Shown piece after piece: positions 22,001-31,033 of a stretch of DNA of 37,482 bases. Made by a program: the position numbers and the translations under genes. Position 1 is the first letter of the stretch, and each line of letters begins with the position of its first letter. The notes below the pieces were generated by a model, which saw only the letters and a list, made by a program, of their open reading frames with translations, did not search any database and was not told the DNA's origin. The DNA is from Oscillospiraceae bacterium (lineage in GTDB: Bacteria > Bacillota > Clostridia > Oscillospirales > Oscillospiraceae): positions 1 through 37,482 of the forward strand of contig JAEEZZ010000038.1 of assembly GCA_016292255.1 (NCBI GenBank), written 5' to 3'.

Positions 22001-22405
22001 ATGGAATCCGTATCTTATTTTTCCTATCAGAACTACCAGGCGTTAGTCTCTGCGGTCGCGCAGAAGGCCAAGGCAGGAGACGCAGACGCGCGGGAGGACG
22101 TTGAATTCCTCACCGATCATTTTCGGAATTTCGTTTCCTACGTAGACGGGGTTTGCAACTCCGAGGTCGGCATCCATTTTGCAAGCGGGAGCCTGGACGG
22201 AAGCGCGAAGCAGGATCGCATTACGGAGCTGGATCGGATGCGCTCCAAGCACCATGACGCCGCGATCGCCAGCGTCTCCGCCGTCAATAAGATCGCCGCG
22301 TTTTACGGGATCGGCCTGATCTACACCGGAGATCCGACCGTTCGCCGCCAAGTCGCCGCCTTCTGCATGGAGGTCGTCCGCGTTTTGTTTGACAACAGGA
22401 GGTAA
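22001..22405 (+). CDS. DUF3232-like protein A
   Basis: 134 aa from ATG 22001, 8 nt after AAAGGAG; the earlier ATG 21983 overlaps that site. It is helical with the conserved features I associate with DUF3232: YVDGVCNSEV, then ITELDRMRSKHHDAAIASVSAVNKIA, and a C-terminal VRRQVAAFCMEVV. The family is small, cytoplasmic and of unknown function. The next gene is a paralogue starting 2 nt downstream, so the two form an operon and may form a heterodimer. Confidence 0.65.
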   Translation: MESVSYFSYQNYQALVSAVAQKAKAGDADAREDVEFLTDHFRNFVSYVDGVCNSEVGIHFASGSLDGSAKQDRITELDRMRSKHHDAAIASVSAVNKIAAFYGIGLIYTGDPTVRRQVAAFCMEVVRVLFDNRR

Positions 22406-22407
22406 AC

Positions 22408-22845
22408 ATGGAACAGTATCAGATCCTTGCCCGCATTGACGCACTGGAGGCGGCAGTCGCCGCCTCCGACGAAACGGAAGCGGAGCGCAGCGAGACCTTC
22501 TCCTTTCTTGAGGGGTCGCTCAAATCACTTGCGGATTACGCGTGCTTCGTGATTCGCCAGACAATGGAATTTCCTTTATGGAAACGAGAATACGAGGGCG
22601 TTGAGCGCCTGACGCGCATGGAAGACTCCATGCGGGAAAGAAACCGCATCCACGACGGGGCAATTTCGAGCCTTCGTGCGCTGAACCGGCAGTGCGTTCT
22701 CCGCGGCGTTGAACCGCTCGTCTCGCTTCCGGCCGGGGCACCGGAGAACGAAGCCGTCCGAACCGCTGTTGCAAGCTTCATCGGGGCGCTCGCCGCCGAA
22801 GCGTATTCTTCCGGCACGGGAAGCGCCTTAATTGGAAAAATTTAA
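22408..22845 (+). CDS. DUF3232-like protein B (paralogue of A)
   Basis: 145 aa from ATG 22408, preceded by AGGAGG within the end of gene A. It aligns with A through TRMEDSMRERNRIHDGAISSLRALNRQCVLRGVEPL and VRTAVASFIGALAAE, with the same Arg-x2-His-Asp and Leu-Asn motifs. The N-terminus differs. A and B are divergent duplicates. Function is unknown. The BspA-type surface gene starts 21 nt downstream and could share the transcript. Confidence 0.65.
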   Translation: MEQYQILARIDALEAAVAASDETEAERSETFSFLEGSLKSLADYACFVIRQTMEFPLWKREYEGVERLTRMEDSMRERNRIHDGAISSLRALNRQCVLRGVEPLVSLPAGAPENEAVRTAVASFIGALAAEAYSSGTGSALIGKI

Positions 22846-22866
22846 TTGAACAAGGAGGAAACGAAT

Positions 22867-25476
22867 ATGAATACGATGAAGAAAAGAATCTTTTCCCTGT
22901 TTCTTGCGCTGGTGCTGCTCTGCACCCTGCTTCCGCAGGTATCCCTGTTTGCCAGCGCAGAAAGCTATTCCGGCACCTGCGGCGCGGAGGGCGACGGAAG
23001 CAACCTGACCTGGACGTTCGACGCAGATACCGGCGTTCTGACCATCGAGGGCAGCGGTACAATGCAAGATTACTCTTATTACGATCACGCCCCCTGGAGA
23101 GAATACTACAATACGATTCAGACCGTCAGTTTGCCGGAAGGCTTATTGAACATCGGCAGCGAGGCATTCTGGTGCTCCTACGCTTTGACAAGCGTGACGA
23201 TCCCGGACAGCGTGACAAGCATCGGCAGTTCTGCGTTTGCACACTGTTCCGCGCTTTCGAGTGTAACGATTCCGGACGGCGTTTCGACGATTGGGGGCGG
23301 CTGCTTTTCCCAATGCTCTGCGCTGCGTGAGATTACCCTTCCGGCAGCGCTGAAAACGATTTTAAGTGATTCGTTTTGGGGCGTTGGGCTGGAAAACGTG
23401 ACGATACCCGAAGGGGTCGAGAAGATTGAATCGCACGCGTTTTACCTCTGCCCGCAGCTTCAAAGCATCCACCTCCCGGCCAGTTTGCAGGAAATCGGCA
23501 CCAGTGCGCTGGCGTGCGCTGAGCGTCTGGAGCAAATCACGGTCGCGGACGGAAACCCGCGTTACTGCGTCGTCGACAGCGTGCTGTTCGACCAACAGGC
23601 TTCGTCGCTTCTGTGTTTCCCTGCCGCCTCCGAACGGACGGATTACGCCGTGCCGGATGGTACCGTAAAGATCGACTCTGAGGCGTTTTCCTATGCCAAA
23701 ACGCTAAAGCACATTTTCTTGCCGGACTCTCTGCGCGTTATCGGTTATGCTTCCTTTTCGAACTCCGGCGTTACGTCCGTCAATTTCCCGGAAGGGCTGG
23801 AGAAGATTGAAGATTTTGCCTTTTCCCATGCGACGGCGCTGAAGGACGTCGTTCTTCCGGAGAGCATCCAGAAAATCGAAAATAACGCATTCGAGTACTG
23901 CAGCGCTCTTGAGCGGATCGTTCTGCCAAACACGATCTCTGTCATGCAGCGGAACGTTTTCTTGTACTGCGACGCCCTACAGGAGATCGTCGTAAAGAAT
24001 CCGGATTGCTACTTCCACGGACGAAACCTGATTACGGATTCTACGGTCATCGTTGGGCATGACGGCTCCACCGCACAGATTTATGCGGAAAACTACGGCA
24101 AATCCTTTTGTTCCCTGGAGACCGGCGAACAAATCGACTATCACTTAACAAACGCGGAATTCCTGGCCTTGCTTCCGACGGAAGGCGTTCACGCGGATGG
24201 CTTTGTCAGCGCAAACGTTTCAAGTTACGATTATTCCGGAAGATTCATCGGCTATGACGGGGTGATCCTGAAGGAGCTCGACACGGAAAACCCGACCTTT
24301 CAGGAGATCCTGAATACCTCGGCGGAGATCACAGCTAATTGTTCCACGGACTACGAGAAGGCACGCGCGATTCAGGAATGGACGACGGGACATCTCACCT
24401 ACGTGTACGCGCTCGTCGTCGGCAATACGATGGCCAGCGTCTACAGTGTTTGGAACAATCGCTGCGGAAACTGTATGGCGTTTGCACTGATGAACAACTT
24501 CCTGCTTTGGACCGCTGGAATCCCTTCTGCAACCGTTCACGTCTACGGCCACGAGTTCTCCGCCGCCCTGGTGGACGGGCGCTGGATCGCCATCGACGCG
24601 TCAAGCGGACGATTCGATTTTGACCCAAACGACTACGATTTGATCACGGATATTTCGTTTGCTTCCGACAATCTGGTATTCATCGTCGAGTCCCGAGAGG
24701 GCGTTTTCCTCACAGGCGCCGGAAACAGGTACGACGATCTGATCCCGACGGAACCGCTGCTGGTGCCGGACTTCGTCGACGGCGTATACGGTGCCTATCT
24801 TGGCATCGGCGGCGAACTCAACGCCGGTATGATCGGTCCCATCCGCTCGCCTGCCTATGCGTTTGCACAATCGTACTATCCATACGTGTATCGCCGGGGC
24901 AGCACGTTCTATGCGTTCAAAACTGCGGAGGAGATGCCCACGCCGTTTGAGGACGTGGCGGCTGACGCCTATTATGCCGAGGCGGTTGACTGGGCGGTTG
25001 AAAACAACGTCACTGCCGGCATTGACGAGACCCGCTTCGCGCCGAACCTCAGATGCACCCGCGAGCAGATCGTGACCTTCCTCTGGGCAGCCAACGGCAA
25101 GCCGGAGCCCGAGGGGACGGCCGCTGCGTTCAGCGACGTCAGCGCGGACGCATGGTACTATAAGGCAGTAGAGTGGGCGGTGGAGCAAGGCTTCGCCAGC
25201 GGCATGGGCGACGGCAGCTTCGGCGTCGGCCGAACCTGCACCCGTGCCGAAGCCATGACCTTCCTCTGGGCCTCGAAGGGTCGCCCGGAGCCCGAGTCCA
25301 CGCTCAGCCCCTTCAGCGACGTAAGCAGCGACGACTGGTGCTGCAGCGCAGTCCTCTGGGCGGCGGAGCAAGGCGTCACCGCCGGCATCAGCGACGGCCT
25401 CTTCGGCGTGAGCAATAGCTGCACCCGCGCACAGATCATTACGTTCCTGTTCAAGGCGTATGCGACGCTGAACTGA
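22867..25476 (+). CDS. BspA-type LRR, transglutaminase-like, SLH surface protein
   Basis: 869 aa from ATG 22867, 8 nt after AAGGAGG; the in-frame TTG at 22846 lies upstream of that site. A signal peptide (IFSLFLALVLLCTLLPQ, cut near ASA) is followed by BspA-like leucine-rich repeats, about 60-420, with the pattern SVTIPDSVTSIGSSAFAHC repeated about ten times. Residues about 490-620 form a transglutaminase-like/papain fold with Cys (in NRCGNCMAFA, about 535), His (in VYGHEF, about 563) and Asp (in IAIDASSG, about 577). Three SLH modules (about 692-868) anchor it to the wall. LRR surface proteins bind host or bacterial partners; the catalytic domain may be a protease or amidase. The three catalytic residues look intact. 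Confidence 0.88.
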   Translation: MNTMKKRIFSLFLALVLLCTLLPQVSLFASAESYSGTCGAEGDGSNLTWTFDADTGVLTIEGSGTMQDYSYYDHAPWREYYNTIQTVSLPEGLLNIGSEAFWCSYALTSVTIPDSVTSIGSSAFAHCSALSSVTIPDGVSTIGGGCFSQCSALREITLPAALKTILSDSFWGVGLENVTIPEGVEKIESHAFYLCPQLQSIHLPASLQEIGTSALACAERLEQITVADGNPRYCVVDSVLFDQQASSLLCFPAASERTDYAVPDGTVKIDSEAFSYAKTLKHIFLPDSLRVIGYASFSNSGVTSVNFPEGLEKIEDFAFSHATALKDVVLPESIQKIENNAFEYCSALERIVLPNTISVMQRNVFLYCDALQEIVVKNPDCYFHGRNLITDSTVIVGHDGSTAQIYAENYGKSFCSLETGEQIDYHLTNAEFLALLPTEGVHADGFVSANVSSYDYSGRFIGYDGVILKELDTENPTFQEILNTSAEITANCSTDYEKARAIQEWTTGHLTYVYALVVGNTMASVYSVWNNRCGNCMAFALMNNFLLWTAGIPSATVHVYGHEFSAALVDGRWIAIDASSGRFDFDPNDYDLITDISFASDNLVFIVESREGVFLTGAGNRYDDLIPTEPLLVPDFVDGVYGAYLGIGGELNAGMIGPIRSPAYAFAQSYYPYVYRRGSTFYAFKTAEEMPTPFEDVAADAYYAEAVDWAVENNVTAGIDETRFAPNLRCTREQIVTFLWAANGKPEPEGTAAAFSDVSADAWYYKAVEWAVEQGFASGMGDGSFGVGRTCTRAEAMTFLWASKGRPEPESTLSPFSDVSSDDWCCSAVLWAAEQGVTAGISDGLFGVSNSCTRAQIITFLFKAYATLN

Positions 25477-25523
25477 TTCCGTTTCAAATAACCTGCGGAG
25501 GTCTGCTTCACAGTTATCGTTCT

Positions 25524-27139
25524 TTGCAGGTTGAACCCAAAAGCAGGTTGCACCAGAACTTCCGCGACTGCCTGGCAGGTCTGTTTCTGGTCAATGAGTC
25601 CGAGACGGCTGGCACGGATACATTGCCGGATATTTGGAGAAAACGGCAAAGCGAGCTCGCCTTGAACTATGTCGCTGAGCTAATAGACCCCGCCGTATTG
25701 GACAACCTCTGGGAATTCAACCGCAAAGCACAGCAATACAAAAATGCCGATAGTAAAAATCCCACCGCAATCGTCAATCTGCTTGAACTGTACAGGCGGA
25801 ACGAGAATCTCGCGAAGGATCTCAACTTTTCCGGCATGGATCTTCGTGGATTGAGCCTAACCAATTATCTGGGAGAGAATGGGAAACCTCTTCCTCTATT
25901 TCAAAATGCAGCACATTCCAGCAATACTGCTTTTGATCGTGCGACATTTCAAAGCAACGGTCACACTGACCCAGTATGCATCCTTGCCGTCCTTCCAGAC
26001 GGGCGTGTGGTCAGCGGCTCGGATGACTGCACCCTGCGGGTGTGGGATGCCGCCTCGGGCCAATGCCTGCAAAAAACCCTGAAGGGGCACATCAACGTGC
26101 ACATCGAATACTTCGACTGCTCTACGAACTTTTATTGCGTGGCCGTCCTTCCGGACGGGCATATGGTCAGCAGCTCGGGGGATAACACCCTGCAAGTGTG
26201 GGATGCCAACACGGGCCAACGCCTGAAACCCCTGAAGGGGCACAGCGACTTGGTCTCCTGCGTGGCCGTCCTTCCGGACGGGCGTGTGGTCAGCGGCTCG
26301 ATCGATAACACCCTGCGAGTGTGGGATGCCAACACGGGCCAGTGGCTGCAAACCTTGAAGGGGCACAGCGGCCGGGTCACCTGCGTGGCCGTCCTTCCGG
26401 ACGGGCGTGTGGTCAGCGGCTCGTTTGATAACACCCTGCGGGTGTGGGATGCCAACCCGGGCCAGTGTCTGCAAACCCTGAAGGGGCACAGCGAATTGGT
26501 CTACTGTGTGACCGTTCTCCCGGACGGGCGTGTGGTCAGCGGCTCGATCGATAACACCCTGCGAGTGTGGGATGCCAACACTGGACAATGTCTGAAAACC
26601 CTGGAGAGGCGCAACGGCCCGGTCTTGAGCGTGGCCGTCCTTTCAGACGGGCGTGTGGTCAGCAACTCGCTTGAGTGGAATAAGCCCGTGCAAGTACGGG
26701 ATACTGCCACAGGCCAGTGTCTGCAAACCCAGAAGTGGCGTCACTACATAGTCGACTGCGTGGCCGTCCTTCCAGACGGGCGTGTGGTCGGTGACTCGTT
26801 TGAGCGGGATCTGCAAGTGTGGGATACTACCACAGGCAGTGTCTGCAAACCCTGAAGGGGCATCGCTTCATAGTCGATTGCGTGGCTGTCCTCCCGGGTG
26901 GGCGTGTGATCAGCAACTCGAGTGACGGCACCCTGCGGGTGTGGGATACAGATACCGGAACCTGCTTGGATATATTGGAAGCAATGGAGGTTTCTGTTTC
27001 TGGCATGGACTTCTCCAGAGCGCTAATCACGGAGGATCTTGCTGGATTGTTGTATCATAACGGAGCCATAATTTCAGAACTGGATTATCTACGCTGGGCT
27101 GATGTGAATCACATTCCTGTTGACAAAGAGCCCCATTAG
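25524..27139 (+). pseudogene. truncated, frameshifted NACHT-WD40-type gene
   Basis: The visible frame begins at a poor TTG (25524) with no ribosome site, and it is open further upstream into the BspA gene, so the 5' part is missing. The first 130 codons (RLHQNFRDCLAG, PDIWRKRQ, NFSGMDLRGLSL) look like the tail of a NACHT/STAND ATPase followed by its linker. Then eight WD40 repeats of about 41 codons follow (VAVLPDGRVVSGS, LRVWDANTGQCLQTLKGH), several nearly identical in DNA. A missing C near 26835 (GGCAGTGTC where sister repeats have GGCCAGTGTC) shifts the frame inside repeat 7; the second frame continues to TAA 27139. NACHT-WD40 proteins are immune sensors, so this may be a dead defence gene. 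A sequencing error could explain the shift but not the missing 5' end. Confidence 0.75.
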
Positions 27140-27440
27140 CAGTAGAATGTCACGTAAGCAAACAAATACCAGTAAGGCAAAACAATTCATAAAATAAAAA
27201 AAGCGAGCCTGAAAACCACGCTGGGACTGCAAAAGCATCAGAAGCAAACAGCGCCTTTGAACTCGTCTCCAGGAAAGGAAAGCGTAAAAGTAAGGGACAA
27301 CGCGAATTGGAAGCTCTGGAAACGTTTCGGGAGCGCTGGGAGAAATATGCTGAGGCGCTAACAATCCTGGGAAAAGGCAGGAACAGCTATAAGATATACA
27401 ATTGTGAAAGGTAGGCCAAGCAAATTCCTCTCTATAAAAC
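27140..27440. other. decayed stretch without a gene
   Basis: No frame here has a ribosome site and start. The plus strand keeps a protein-like run without a start (ELEALETFRERWEKYAEALTILGKG, ending TAG near 27414), which reads like the C-terminal end of a lost gene. The short frame on the minus strand across this region shows no family signal. Confidence 0.4.
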
Positions 27441-27442
27441 TG

Positions 27443-27476
27443 CCGCAGGCAGCACAGAAAACTGTGCTGCCTGCGG
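27443..27476 (-). terminator. terminator of the excisionase gene
   Basis: Arms 27443-27457 and 27462-27476 form a perfect 15-bp stem with an AAAA loop. On the minus strand it follows the stop of the 27485 gene by 8 nt and is followed by CAGTTTTA. Confidence 0.8.
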
Positions 27477-27484
27477 GGAAGTAG

Positions 27485-27724
27485 TTATTTAACGTCGCGG
27501 CGGAAGCGATTGAGAACTAGGATATAGTTTGGGCTAAGCATGAAGTCAACGACCTTCGCTTTGGGAATGTAGTAGGTATTTCGGATGATGAAATGCTCGA
27601 CGAGGTTCTTTCGCAGCAGCTTTCGGGCGTAGGTATCGCCCACGCCGAGCATGGCACAGAATTCCATGATGGTCATAACTTCCGGGTAGGTACGGAATCG
27701 TTTTTCGTAATCTTGTCTTGTCAT
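27485..27724 (-). CDS. excisionase-like DNA-binding protein
   Basis: 79 aa from ATG 27724, about 7 nt after AAAGGAG. The core PEVMTIMEFCAMLGVGDTYARKLLRKN is a winged helix-turn-helix of the MerR/AlpA/Xis type: a turn, then a recognition helix with TYARKLL. IIRNTYYIPKAKVVDFM is the wing. Such proteins normally sit beside a tyrosine integrase and help excise or control an integrated element. No integrase is found here; instead there are integrase-site-like repeats and a tRNA-Leu 3' fragment within 400 nt. It is therefore best read as a remnant of an integrative element. Confidence 0.75.
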   Translation of the reverse strand: MTRQDYEKRFRTYPEVMTIMEFCAMLGVGDTYARKLLRKNLVEHFIIRNTYYIPKAKVVDFMLSPNYILVLNRFRRDVK

Positions 27725-27818
27725 GATCGTTCTCCTTTTTGTTTTCCGACGGCAGCTGATCCGACAAGATGAATGATGAATTTTGTTTCTGGGCTGCCTG
27801 CACCTGGGCAGTCAGCGA

Positions 27819-28005
27819 AGACCTCCGGCCAGTACAGGCATGGGCGCTGATTTTGTTTTGGCCTCCAAACGACCTCCGATTTCCAGGCCCTGCTCTCGGT
27901 AGGATCTGAGGGCTCGAATCATTAGTCGCAGTCAAGATTTTTTGCCGTTTTGACGCTGTTTTTACTGGAAAACCCAGTGAAAAGCACGGCCTCCAATGAC
28001 CTCCA
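27819..28005 (+). repeat. GGCCTCCAA/GACCTCC direct repeats, possible integrase arm sites
   Basis: GGCCTCCAA, 2 nt, then ACCTCC occurs at 27860-27877 and 27988-28005. A third AGACCTCC is at 27819-27826. The repeats sit between the excisionase gene and the tRNA-Leu fragment, the usual place for arm-type integrase sites. The rest of the gap 27725-28045 holds nothing else recognisable. Confidence 0.5.
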
Positions 28006-28045
28006 ACGGGCGCTATCTTCTATCAAAATCGGCATTTCCTGCGGC

Positions 28046-28101
28046 ACTCAAAATCCACCGGTGGCGACACCGTGCCGGTTCGACTCCGGCTACCGGCACC
28101 A
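28046..28101 (+). other. tRNA-Leu(CAA) 3' fragment, likely att site
   Basis: From ACTCAAAATC to GGCACCA the sequence is the 3' part of tRNA-Leu: anticodon loop with CAA, 3' anticodon stem TCCACC, a variable arm, the T arm (GCCGGTTCGACTCCGGC), and an encoded CCA. The 5' side (GCGGC) does not pair with TCCACC, and no D arm or 5' acceptor exists, so it is not a working tRNA. This is the normal scar of integration into a tRNA gene, with crossover near the anticodon loop. Confidence 0.8.
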
Positions 28102-28289
28102 AAGGCTCGACTGAGAACCCTCTCAGGCGAGCTTTTTCCAATTCAATTCCGTGCATCGGCTGGTGCGACGGGGGAGTATCTTCGGCGGCGGAAGCGGAAG
28201 AGAAGCAGAAAAATATTTTTTGAATATTGTGGACAAATCGGGGCGGTGCTGCGTCTTATTGACAGAACGAGTTGAAGGGATGGATCAGA

Positions 28290-28457
28290 ATGCAGGAGGA
28301 ATTGCGTTTCCCCGAGCAATACAAGAGGCTGATCGACGGAAATCTTGATCCGGAACCCGAGCGGAATGCAGACCTGTTGAAGACGATTCAGCTTCAGTCG
28401 GTTCCGCACGATTCGACCGAAACCCCGTGCCGATCCGGAGGAACGGCGCAAAATTGA
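28290..28457 (+). CDS. short ORF before the sigma gene, 55 aa
   Basis: ATG 28290 is about 9 nt after GAAGGGA, and the frame (QEELRFPEQYKRLIDGNLDPEPERNAD...) is 55 codons, ending 37 nt before the ECF sigma gene. The first half is acidic and helical, the last part is low in structure. It could be an expressed upstream peptide or the broken start of an older gene. No family is recognised. Confidence 0.35.
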   Translation: MQEELRFPEQYKRLIDGNLDPEPERNADLLKTIQLQSVPHDSTETPCRSGGTAQN

Positions 28458-28494
28458 AGACCGCACAACCGAATACACAAATACACACAAAGGA

Positions 28495-30255
28495 ATGGAA
28501 ACAGAAATGAAAGAGAAAAAGGAAAACCGGAGCATGCAGATTTCCCCCGAGCTGGTGGAGAAGGCCAAGGCCGGGGATCGGGACGCGTTTTCGAAGCTTT
28601 ATCAGCAGACCAGCACCGCGCTGTATCGCTCCATACACTCCATGGTTCATGACGACGACCTGGCGTGGGACATCCAGCAGGAGACCTATCTCAAGGCGTT
28701 CCAGAGTCTGGACAAGCTGGAGCACAACGAGGCCTTTCTACCCTGGCTGCGCCGCATCTCTGTTCATGAAGTGACGTCGACGATGAGAAAACGACTGCCC
28801 CTGAGCTTCTCGGATCTGGGCGACGAAGACGACGGAGCGCCCGACTGGGTCGATCCGAGCACTGACACGCAGCCGGAGTTGTCGCTGGACAGAAAAGAGA
28901 CTTCCCGCCTGGTGCGGGAAATCCTGGCTGATCTGCCGGAGGAGCAGCATCTGGTTGTCGGCATGCGATACTACGAGGATCTCAGCATCAGTGAGATCGC
29001 GGAGCTGCTCCATATCTCGCAGAGTACGGTCAGGACACAGCTCTCCCGCGGCCGCAAGCGTGTGGAGGCTTCGGTTCGCGCCCTGGAGAAGCAGGGGATC
29101 AAGCTCTACGGCCTGTCCCCCGTGGCCTTCCTGGTGGCGCTTATGCGGCGGGCGGAGCCTGCCGCGGCTTCCGGCGCAAGACAGGCTGCGGTAAAGGCCG
29201 CCGTGACAAAGGTCTCCGCCGACGCGGTGGCTGCCACGGCGGTACCCGTTGCCGTCAAGACGTTTGGCCAGGTGCTGACCGGCAGGCTGCTGGTTGGCGT
29301 GCTGTCTGTTGCGCTGATTGGCTTTGGCATCTGGGGCGGCGCAAAGCTGCTGAGATCCAACCGAACGGACGCGCCCTATCAGCCGACGAGAACCGTGACT
29401 CCGGAGGATCGGACGGGCACGAATGCTTCGGATGCTCCGACTGAGCACGTTGACGCTCGGCCGGAGGAAACTGCCGCCCCGGTTGAACCGGCGCGTCCAA
29501 ACAGATCGGAAACGCCGACTGAGCTCGTTGACAAGCTGTTTGCATCCGGCGAACCTGCGCTGACCCTGCATTTTGCCGATTCCGGGGCGTTCAACACGTA
29601 CTCACTCGCCGAGTGGTATTTGGGGCGTTTTCAGGTGCTGCTTCGCAGCTTCAATTGGACGGAGCTTGAAACGACGGAAACAGTAACCGGCGATTACTGG
29701 CTGACTGCCGTATCTGCGGACGGAACGGTAAGCATGACTTTTTGCTCAGACGGCGGCGCCGGAACGGTGCAGTATTCCGAGGGCGGCAGCACAACCGTTT
29801 GGACAGCTACACCGCCGGCCGGCGCTTCCATTTCCATCGCAGAAGAAATCCGCTATGATTATTATAATCTGGACGATGACTGCACCCGTATTTCTTTCAA
29901 CCTGGAAGGAAACGCAGAAGAGGCTGCGGACTATTTCGTTCACGACGCCTACCCCGCGCACGTGGCCAATCTTGCCCCCGAGAATGGGTATGGATTCAGT
30001 GATTATGACGTTGTCGAATGGAACGTGCGCGAAGTAAGCAAGGACGGAGAAGCCGTCGTTGGGAGCTTCAGATGCGCGTTTATTCCGTGGGATTTCGAAT
30101 CATCTAATCTTTGGGCCGGTAACACCGTCGAGGGAACAGGGGAATATGAAGGAAAGTGGACCTCCTTCAGCGAGTTTGTCCTGCAAAGGCAGGACGATGG
30201 TCTCTGGCATTGCGTCGAGATGGGAACGGGAGGATGTGCGCTTCCGGAGTCTTGA
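28495..30255 (+). CDS. membrane-tethered ECF-type sigma factor with extracellular domain
   Basis: 586 aa. The start is uncertain: ATG 28495 is very close to AAAGGA, and ATG 28507 or 28534 also fit. Residues about 18-95 (AKAGDRDAFSKLYQ, AWDIQQETYLKAFQSLDKL, FLPWLRRI) are sigma region 2. Residues about 140-205 (ILADLPEEQHLVVGMRYYEDLSISEIAELLHISQSTVRTQLSRGRKRVE) are region 4 with its helix-turn-helix. About 255-285 is one membrane helix (LLVGVLSVALIGFGIWGGAKLL), followed by a Pro/Thr/Glu-rich linker and a beta-rich outer domain of about 230 residues. Sigma factors fused to a membrane sensor occur in Clostridia; they must be released or work at the membrane. No separate anti-sigma gene is present, consistent with self-control. 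Confidence 0.82.
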   Translation: METEMKEKKENRSMQISPELVEKAKAGDRDAFSKLYQQTSTALYRSIHSMVHDDDLAWDIQQETYLKAFQSLDKLEHNEAFLPWLRRISVHEVTSTMRKRLPLSFSDLGDEDDGAPDWVDPSTDTQPELSLDRKETSRLVREILADLPEEQHLVVGMRYYEDLSISEIAELLHISQSTVRTQLSRGRKRVEASVRALEKQGIKLYGLSPVAFLVALMRRAEPAAASGARQAAVKAAVTKVSADAVAATAVPVAVKTFGQVLTGRLLVGVLSVALIGFGIWGGAKLLRSNRTDAPYQPTRTVTPEDRTGTNASDAPTEHVDARPEETAAPVEPARPNRSETPTELVDKLFASGEPALTLHFADSGAFNTYSLAEWYLGRFQVLLRSFNWTELETTETVTGDYWLTAVSADGTVSMTFCSDGGAGTVQYSEGGSTTVWTATPPAGASISIAEEIRYDYYNLDDDCTRISFNLEGNAEEAADYFVHDAYPAHVANLAPENGYGFSDYDVVEWNVREVSKDGEAVVGSFRCAFIPWDFESSNLWAGNTVEGTGEYEGKWTSFSEFVLQRQDDGLWHCVEMGTGGCALPES

Positions 30256-30287
30256 TTGCCGAGACGGGCTTCCGGAAGCGGCCGCAT

Positions 30288-30342
30288 TCCGGCGGGGCTG
30301 GTGACGAAAACCGTGCCGGTTCGACTCCGGCTACCGGCACCA
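30288..30342 (+). repeat. cstA / tRNA-Leu 3' chimera
   Basis: Bases 30288-30318 match 31 of 31 bases inside cstA (32959-32989). Bases 30310-30342 match 33 of 33 bases of the tRNA-Leu fragment (28069-28101). The two matches overlap by the 9-nt ACCGTGCCG. It sits 33 nt after the sigma gene stop. The rest of the gap 30256-30575 contains an imperfect GGCAGTCGCTTTTGGCGGCTGCC hairpin and no gene. Confidence 0.8.
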
Positions 30343-30575
30343 CGTCGGAGTAAGCTCCGTACGGATCAGAAACGGCAGTCGCTTTTGGCGGCTGCCGTTT
30401 CTTCGATTGTGCTGCGGGGTTCTTCCTCTTCCGAATTGAACCCGATGCGCTGGGCTTCGATTCGGGGCCGTCGTCGGAAGCAGTATCATTTTTACTTTGG
30501 TGTCTGATACTTGCGGATCGATTGCTTATGTGATAGGATAAAAAAGACGATAAAACTGAAAAGGGGGCGGCGTAT

Positions 30576-30983
30576 ATGATCTTTTTTGAAGTGCTTCATC
30601 TGAATGAGTTTCTTGAGGAAAAAACCATTGGCTATTTCTCTTCGCTGGAAGCAGCGGAAAAAGCCGCTGCCCAGAGAGCAACGGAACCCGGCTTCAAGGA
30701 TTATCCCGGGCGGTTTTTGACCGTCAGGAGAGAAGTTCCGTCCGGAGGGGCCGAGGGATCGCAAGTACTATACGAAGCCTATATCTATTATCACTCTTCA
30801 GACTTTGCGTATGAGTTCAGACATCGGATCGGGTTTTTCACCGATCTTGCCGAGGCGGAAGAAGCGGCGGCGTGGGCGGAGCGCCACAGTCAAGGAGAAT
30901 TGCCCGGCATCGAAATGGAATATCTCACATGGAAATGCGCCATGAATCTGCCCCGCTGGGAAGGCGGATACGAGAGATACTGA
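30576..30983 (+). CDS. hypothetical protein, 135 aa
   Basis: ATG 30576 lies 8 nt after AAGGGGGCG. The protein has two similar halves: FFEVLHLNEFLEEKTIGYFSSLEAAEKAAAQ with PGFKDYPGRFLTV, then YEAYIYYHSSDFAYEFRHRIGFFTDLAEAEEAAAW with LPGIEMEYL. Each half reads strand, strand with GYF/GFF, then an Ala/Glu-rich helix. This is the look of the small DUF7336-type family in Clostridia, here duplicated, but I am not sure of the name. It is cytoplasmic with no membrane segment. A strong terminator follows at 31034. Confidence 0.7.
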   Translation: MIFFEVLHLNEFLEEKTIGYFSSLEAAEKAAAQRATEPGFKDYPGRFLTVRREVPSGGAEGSQVLYEAYIYYHSSDFAYEFRHRIGFFTDLAEAEEAAAWAERHSQGELPGIEMEYLTWKCAMNLPRWEGGYERY

Positions 30984-31033
30984 AAAACAAACGCCAAGGA
31001 ATGTACGGCATCTTTTTTGCACGGACCTTCCAT

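Noticed and set aside
28046..28101. Functional tRNA-Leu gene
   Set aside because: The 5' half is absent and the base 5' to the anticodon loop does not pair with TCCACC; only a fragment remains.
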